Shown one piece after another: positions 6,181 through 8,738 of a DNA stretch of 8,738 nt. The DNA is taken from contig CAAECY010000119.1 in assembly GCA_900754475.1 (NCBI GenBank), forward strand, positions 1 to 8,738. The letters are read 5' to 3'. The stretch is from an uncultured Sutterella sp. Its GTDB lineage: Bacteria; Pseudomonadota; Gammaproteobacteria; Burkholderiales; Burkholderiaceae_F. Within the stretch, counting starts at the first letter, position 1. Each line of letters starts with the position of its first letter. The position numbers were made by a program, and so were the translations under genes. Below the pieces are notes generated by a model. It was not told the DNA's origin. It saw nothing but the letters and a program-made list of their open reading frames with translations, and did not search any database.

Positions 6181-7695
6181 TTATCGGAGAAGGTCCGTCG
6201 GAATCTGTTTGAACGTGATCTGATGGGCCTTGAGCTCCTGCTCGGCAAGCCCCGCACACGCCTCGGCGAACACCACCTTCGGGCCGTCGAAGGGATGGTT
6301 CTTGAGAAGCTCCTGCATCGTGGCGAACGTGAGGACGCCCGCCGACGGATCGTTTGAAGACCCTTCGGGCGCATAGAGAAGGTAGTAGGCCGTCCCGTTC
6401 GAGACGCCGAGGAAAGGCGACTCGGCGGGCTCTGCCGCCTCACCCGTTTCCGACATCCAGACGAAAGCCGCGAGCGTCTTAAAGTCGACCTCGGGGTTGA
6501 TGCAGCCCCACTTGTCGAACGCGGGCTCGCCGAGCTCGAAGAAGCGGAAGCCGCCTCCGCCCTGCCAGTTGACGGACGCACTGATACCGCCCTGCTCTCC
6601 GTCGATCACCTTCTGAAGGCGCGGAATGCAGTGAGTCTTCGCGTGCTCGCCCATCTCGATCCCGATGTAGCGGCGCCCCATCTTGTGGGCGACGGCCGCC
6701 GTGGTGCCCGACCCGAGGAAGGAGTCGAGGATCAGGTCGCCGGGGTTGGTGGCGATGTGAAGGATGCGTTGAATCAAACGCTCGGGCTTGGGAGTTCCGA
6801 AAACGCTGTCAGGATTCAGAGAAACGGCTTCTTTCTTTGCCTCCTGGGAATGGCCGACTTCATCGTTCGACCACCACGACCAAGGCACAACGCCTGCACT
6901 ATCCTTCAGGTAGGTTTTCTTGCGCGGAATACCCTTGCCATCCTTACCGAGCCAAATACGGCCCGCCTTGATTTCCTCCATCATTTTTTCCTCTGTAAAT
7001 CGCCAACACAGAGACGGAGGTAATTCGATGACGCGACCTGCGGGGGTCGTCAAAACATAGAATTGAGAGGCAGTTGCGTGCCCCGCCTGAGCCGTACAGT
7101 CGGTTGATGTCCAGGGACCGTTAGGATCGTTGTCGGGGTTTTTATAAGACGCCAGTTGTTTCTTGCTGAGAGGAAGTCGATTCCTCACCTCTTTGAACAG
7201 ACCTTTATTTTTAGCGTATACATGTATGTATTCCTGAGCGTCACTAATTGTGGCGCGCATGTCGGGCGAGGTCCGTTTCTGCCAGACGATTGTCGAAACG
7301 AAGGAGCCTCTTCCGAAAACTTCATCCATTAAAACCTTGGCATAGGCTTGTTCGTCATCGTCGATGGAAACCCAAATCGTCCCGTCATCAGCGAGAAATT
7401 CACGAAGAAGTTGCAGCCGCGGGTACATCATCGACAACCACTGCGAGTGCTCCAGGTTGTCGTCGTAATGCTCGAACGCGCTCCCCGTGTTGTATGGCGG
7501 ATCAATATAGATGCACTTCACCTTCCCGCGGTAGAAGGGCAAAAGTGCTCGCAACGCGAGAAGGTTGTCGCCATGGACGACCAGGTTTTCGGCCGACGGA
7601 TCACCGTACGTTCCGGCGTTCTGGAGAATATGGAACGGGACGTTCTTGGCTTGGTTGCGGGCGTCCTTGTCGTTGATCCATGAAAGAAATGGCAT
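6181..7695 (-). CDS. mod: Type III DNA-adenine methyltransferase, Mod subunit
   Basis: Mod recognises the target sequence, transfers a methyl group from S-adenosylmethionine to N6 of adenine, and gives specificity to Res. I place the start at the ATG at 7695 (504 residues, opening MPFLSWINDKDAR), with AGGA nine bases upstream. The frame is open to a TTG at 7740, but that has no ribosome site. The catalytic motif DPPYNTG (65-71) precedes the cofactor-binding motif LDSFLGSGTTA (323-333), the order of beta-class N6-adenine methyltransferases such as type III Mod. The stretch between them, roughly residues 140-300, is the expected target-recognition region. The gene there is clearly AT-rich (about 42% GC at 7141-7260 against about 63% in res), which suggests domain exchange. 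No simple-sequence repeat for phase variation is visible. The gene is followed directly by res. The protein is somewhat shorter than many Mods but has both halves. Confidence 0.93.
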   Translation of the reverse strand: MPFLSWINDKDARNQAKNVPFHILQNAGTYGDPSAENLVVHGDNLLALRALLPFYRGKVKCIYIDPPYNTGSAFEHYDDNLEHSQWLSMMYPRLQLLREFLADDGTIWVSIDDDEQAYAKVLMDEVFGRGSFVSTIVWQKRTSPDMRATISDAQEYIHVYAKNKGLFKEVRNRLPLSKKQLASYKNPDNDPNGPWTSTDCTAQAGHATASQFYVLTTPAGRVIELPPSLCWRFTEEKMMEEIKAGRIWLGKDGKGIPRKKTYLKDSAGVVPWSWWSNDEVGHSQEAKKEAVSLNPDSVFGTPKPERLIQRILHIATNPGDLILDSFLGSGTTAAVAHKMGRRYIGIEMGEHAKTHCIPRLQKVIDGEQGGISASVNWQGGGGFRFFELGEPAFDKWGCINPEVDFKTLAAFVWMSETGEAAEPAESPFLGVSNGTAYYLLYAPEGSSNDPSAGVLTFATMQELLKNHPFDGPKVVFAEACAGLAEQELKAHQITFKQIPTDLLR

Positions 7696-7741
7696 ATGAG
7701 GGTGTCCTGGCTCGTCGAACGATGGGGGAAAAGAGTTCAAA

Positions 7742-7791
7742 CGGTCGAGGCATTATGGCGGGTTTTGCAGAAACCCCTTGCGCCTCGACCG
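7742..7791. promoter_or_regulatory. Nested inverted repeat between the GNAT gene and mod
   Basis: The outer arms CGGTCGAGGC (7742-7751) and GCCTCGACCG (7782-7791) pair perfectly over 10 bp. Inside them GGGTTT (7760-7765) and AAACCC (7771-7776) form a second hairpin with a 5-base loop. A possible minus-strand -10, CATAAT, lies between the arms. It is either a terminator of the acetyltransferase gene (minus-strand tail TTTGAACTCTTTT, only loosely T-rich) or an operator/leader controlling mod. Sequence alone does not decide. Confidence 0.55.
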
Positions 7792-7812
7792 GATTTCAAG
7801 CGTATTGTTCGC

Positions 7813-8421
7813 TCAAGCAAACGTCACCGTCACCGAGCGCGTGTCGGATTCGGCGTAGCCCATGAGGAAGTCGACGCGGGCCTTGTCGAGGAGCTCGGGC
7901 TTCTCGGCGGGGTCCGTGAGCGGAAGAACCTGACTGAAGGGCAGCAGCTCCCCGGTCGGGTCGCCTTCGACCGTAAGACCGTACTCGGCAAAGGGTTTGA
8001 AGCCGAAGCGAGCGAAGTAGCCGGGGTCGCCGAGCACAACCATCCACTTTTCGTTCGCGATGCGGCACTGACGAAGCCCCTCTTCGATGAGGGCCGCGCC
8101 GATCCCGTGCGAGCGGCGATCCTGCTTCACGCAGACAGGCGCGAGCAAGACGGCCCCGATCTCGTCGCCGTAGGCGGTGGTGATCTTCGTGCGGGAAAGG
8201 AAGACGTGGCCGACAAGCTCACCCGTCTTTTCGTCGACGGCAACGAACTCGTTCGGGAACTGAACCGCGCGTTCGGGGTCGTTGCGAAGGTGATGGACGA
8301 GCGCGGCTTGACCGCCGTCCTTGTGACCGGCGGATTCGAAGGCTTCGGTGATGAACGCGGCGAGTTCGGCACCGGAGCACGGCGCGTGGATGTAGTCGAG
8401 AATGCGGACGGACTGCGTCAT
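7813..8421 (-). CDS. GNAT-family N-acetyltransferase (YhbS-like)
   Basis: This 202-residue protein is expected to transfer an acetyl group from acetyl-CoA to an unknown amine substrate in the cytoplasm. The acetyl-CoA binding motif QDRRSHGIGAALIEEGL starts near residue 100, with the Q/RxxGxG pattern at R103-G108. LGDPGYFARFGFKP (about 130-143) is the characteristic C-terminal segment of YhbS-type acetyltransferases. The frame is open back to an ATG at 8508, but the ATG at 8421 has GGAG eight bases upstream, so I chose it. The extra 29 residues of the longer form look like untranslated leader. The gene ends 117 bases before mod, with a nested hairpin between. It is probably a housekeeping neighbour rather than part of the R-M system. 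Confidence 0.9.
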   Translation of the reverse strand: MTQSVRILDYIHAPCSGAELAAFITEAFESAGHKDGGQAALVHHLRNDPERAVQFPNEFVAVDEKTGELVGHVFLSRTKITTAYGDEIGAVLLAPVCVKQDRRSHGIGAALIEEGLRQCRIANEKWMVVLGDPGYFARFGFKPFAEYGLTVEGDPTGELLPFSQVLPLTDPAEKPELLDKARVDFLMGYAESDTRSVTVTFA

Positions 8422-8452
8422 GGCAAGTCTCCGAAAAGTTTGCGATTCTCGA

Positions 8453-8458
8453 AGTATA
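8453..8458 (-). promoter_or_regulatory. Possible -10 element of the acetyltransferase gene
   Basis: The minus strand reads TATACT, one base from TATAAT, 31 bases upstream of the ATG at 8421. No recognisable -35 hexamer is present at 16-18 bases spacing, so the call is tentative. The rest of 8459-8620 holds no gene I can support. Confidence 0.35.
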
Positions 8459-8622
8459 TCGGGAGGCGGCAGCGATAGGTTCGCCTGATGGTTACGGAAA
8501 GGGAACACGCCCCGATGACTGGAGGCGGTGGCCGGCCTTACGTTTCGGACGGCGTTCGATTGAGGATAACTTTACCTTTTCCACAGGGCGGAAATGCCGT
8601 CACGAATCCGCCCTCCCCTCAT

Positions 8623-8660
8623 GAAAAACGGGACCCTCGTTTCGGAGGATCCCGTTTTTC
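8623..8660. terminator. Bidirectional intrinsic terminator
   Basis: GAAAAACGGGA (8623-8633) pairs perfectly with TCCCGTTTTTC (8650-8660). After a C-A mismatch, CCTC pairs with GAGG (8635-8638 with 8645-8648) around a 6-base loop. A T5 run on the 3' side of each strand lets it work in both directions. It is the landing site of the adjoining group II intron. Confidence 0.88.
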
Positions 8661-8661
8661 G

Positions 8662-8738
8662 GTGTGCTCGGCATGGGCACGTTCTCAAGGGTGAAAGTCC
8701 CAAGCGCAGGTGGTAGCGCCAAGCGCATAGCCAGAGGC
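8662..8738 (+). mobile_element. 5' end of a group II intron, probably class C (IIC), cut by the window edge
   Basis: The segment begins GTGTGCTCGGCATGGGCAC, starting with the GTGYG 5' splice-site consensus. It continues with CAAGGGTGAAAGTCCCAAG, a domain I helix seen in many bacterial group II introns, and then GCGCATAGCCAGAGGC. It lies right after the T-run of a terminator hairpin, in the same orientation, as expected for class C introns, which target terminator stems. Such introns usually encode a reverse transcriptase/maturase downstream; this would lie beyond the right edge. The exact first base (8662) is inferred from the GTGTG motif. The call rests on recognition of these short motifs, without a covariance-model search. 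Confidence 0.82.

Noticed and set aside
7696..7740. Longer mod start at TTG (7740)
   Set aside because: There is no Shine-Dalgarno, and the added 15 residues are not typical. The ATG at 7695 has AGGA upstream.
8422..8508. Longer acetyltransferase start at 8508
   Set aside because: The ATG at 8421 has a good GGAG. The 29-residue extension overlaps the likely promoter TATACT.
8577..8585. TTTTCCACA, one mismatch from a DnaA box
   Set aside because: It is a single isolated match with no cluster, no AT-rich unwinding region and no origin genes nearby.

Overview
The window (about 60% GC by eye) comes from a bacterial chromosome. Every protein gene I can support lies on the minus strand. Codon use, the flavodoxin and transporter types, and the GC level suggest a proteobacterium. 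A gut-associated Sutterella-like betaproteobacterium is possible, but that is a low-confidence guess made without any search.

Layout from left to right. (1) 1-603 is the N-terminal two thirds of an EamA/DMT-family membrane transporter cut by the window edge. (2) 604-1146 has no convincing gene but holds a run of perfect inverted repeats. (3) 1147-1767 is an exported flavodoxin with a twin-arginine-like signal. (4) 1768-2099 is intergenic and ends in a strong minus-strand terminator. (5) 2100-7695 is a restriction-modification island. In transcription order it holds a type III DNA-adenine methyltransferase (mod), its helicase-nuclease partner (res, 9 bases after mod), an AT-rich scrap that looks like the 3' end of a type I specificity gene (hsdS), and a RhuM-family gene. 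(6) 7813-8421 is a GNAT acetyltransferase upstream of mod. (7) 8422-8738 holds a bidirectional terminator and, directly after its T-run, the first 77 bases of a plus-strand group II intron. A class C intron is the best fit, because that class inserts behind terminator hairpins.

How the genes work together: Mod methylates adenine in a target sequence and supplies specificity, while Res adds ATP-driven translocation and cleavage. The target-recognition part of mod is much more AT-rich than its flanks, which suggests it was exchanged. rhuM is bracketed by two copies of one 3'-end module (a 32-base identical terminator hairpin plus an ACGGAAG/CTTCCGT inverted repeat). An hsdS-like tail precedes it. 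The simplest reading is that rhuM and the end of a type I R-M operon were spliced in behind res, leaving a terminator on each side. I found no clearly unprecedented system. The rhuM junction is the most informative part of the window.
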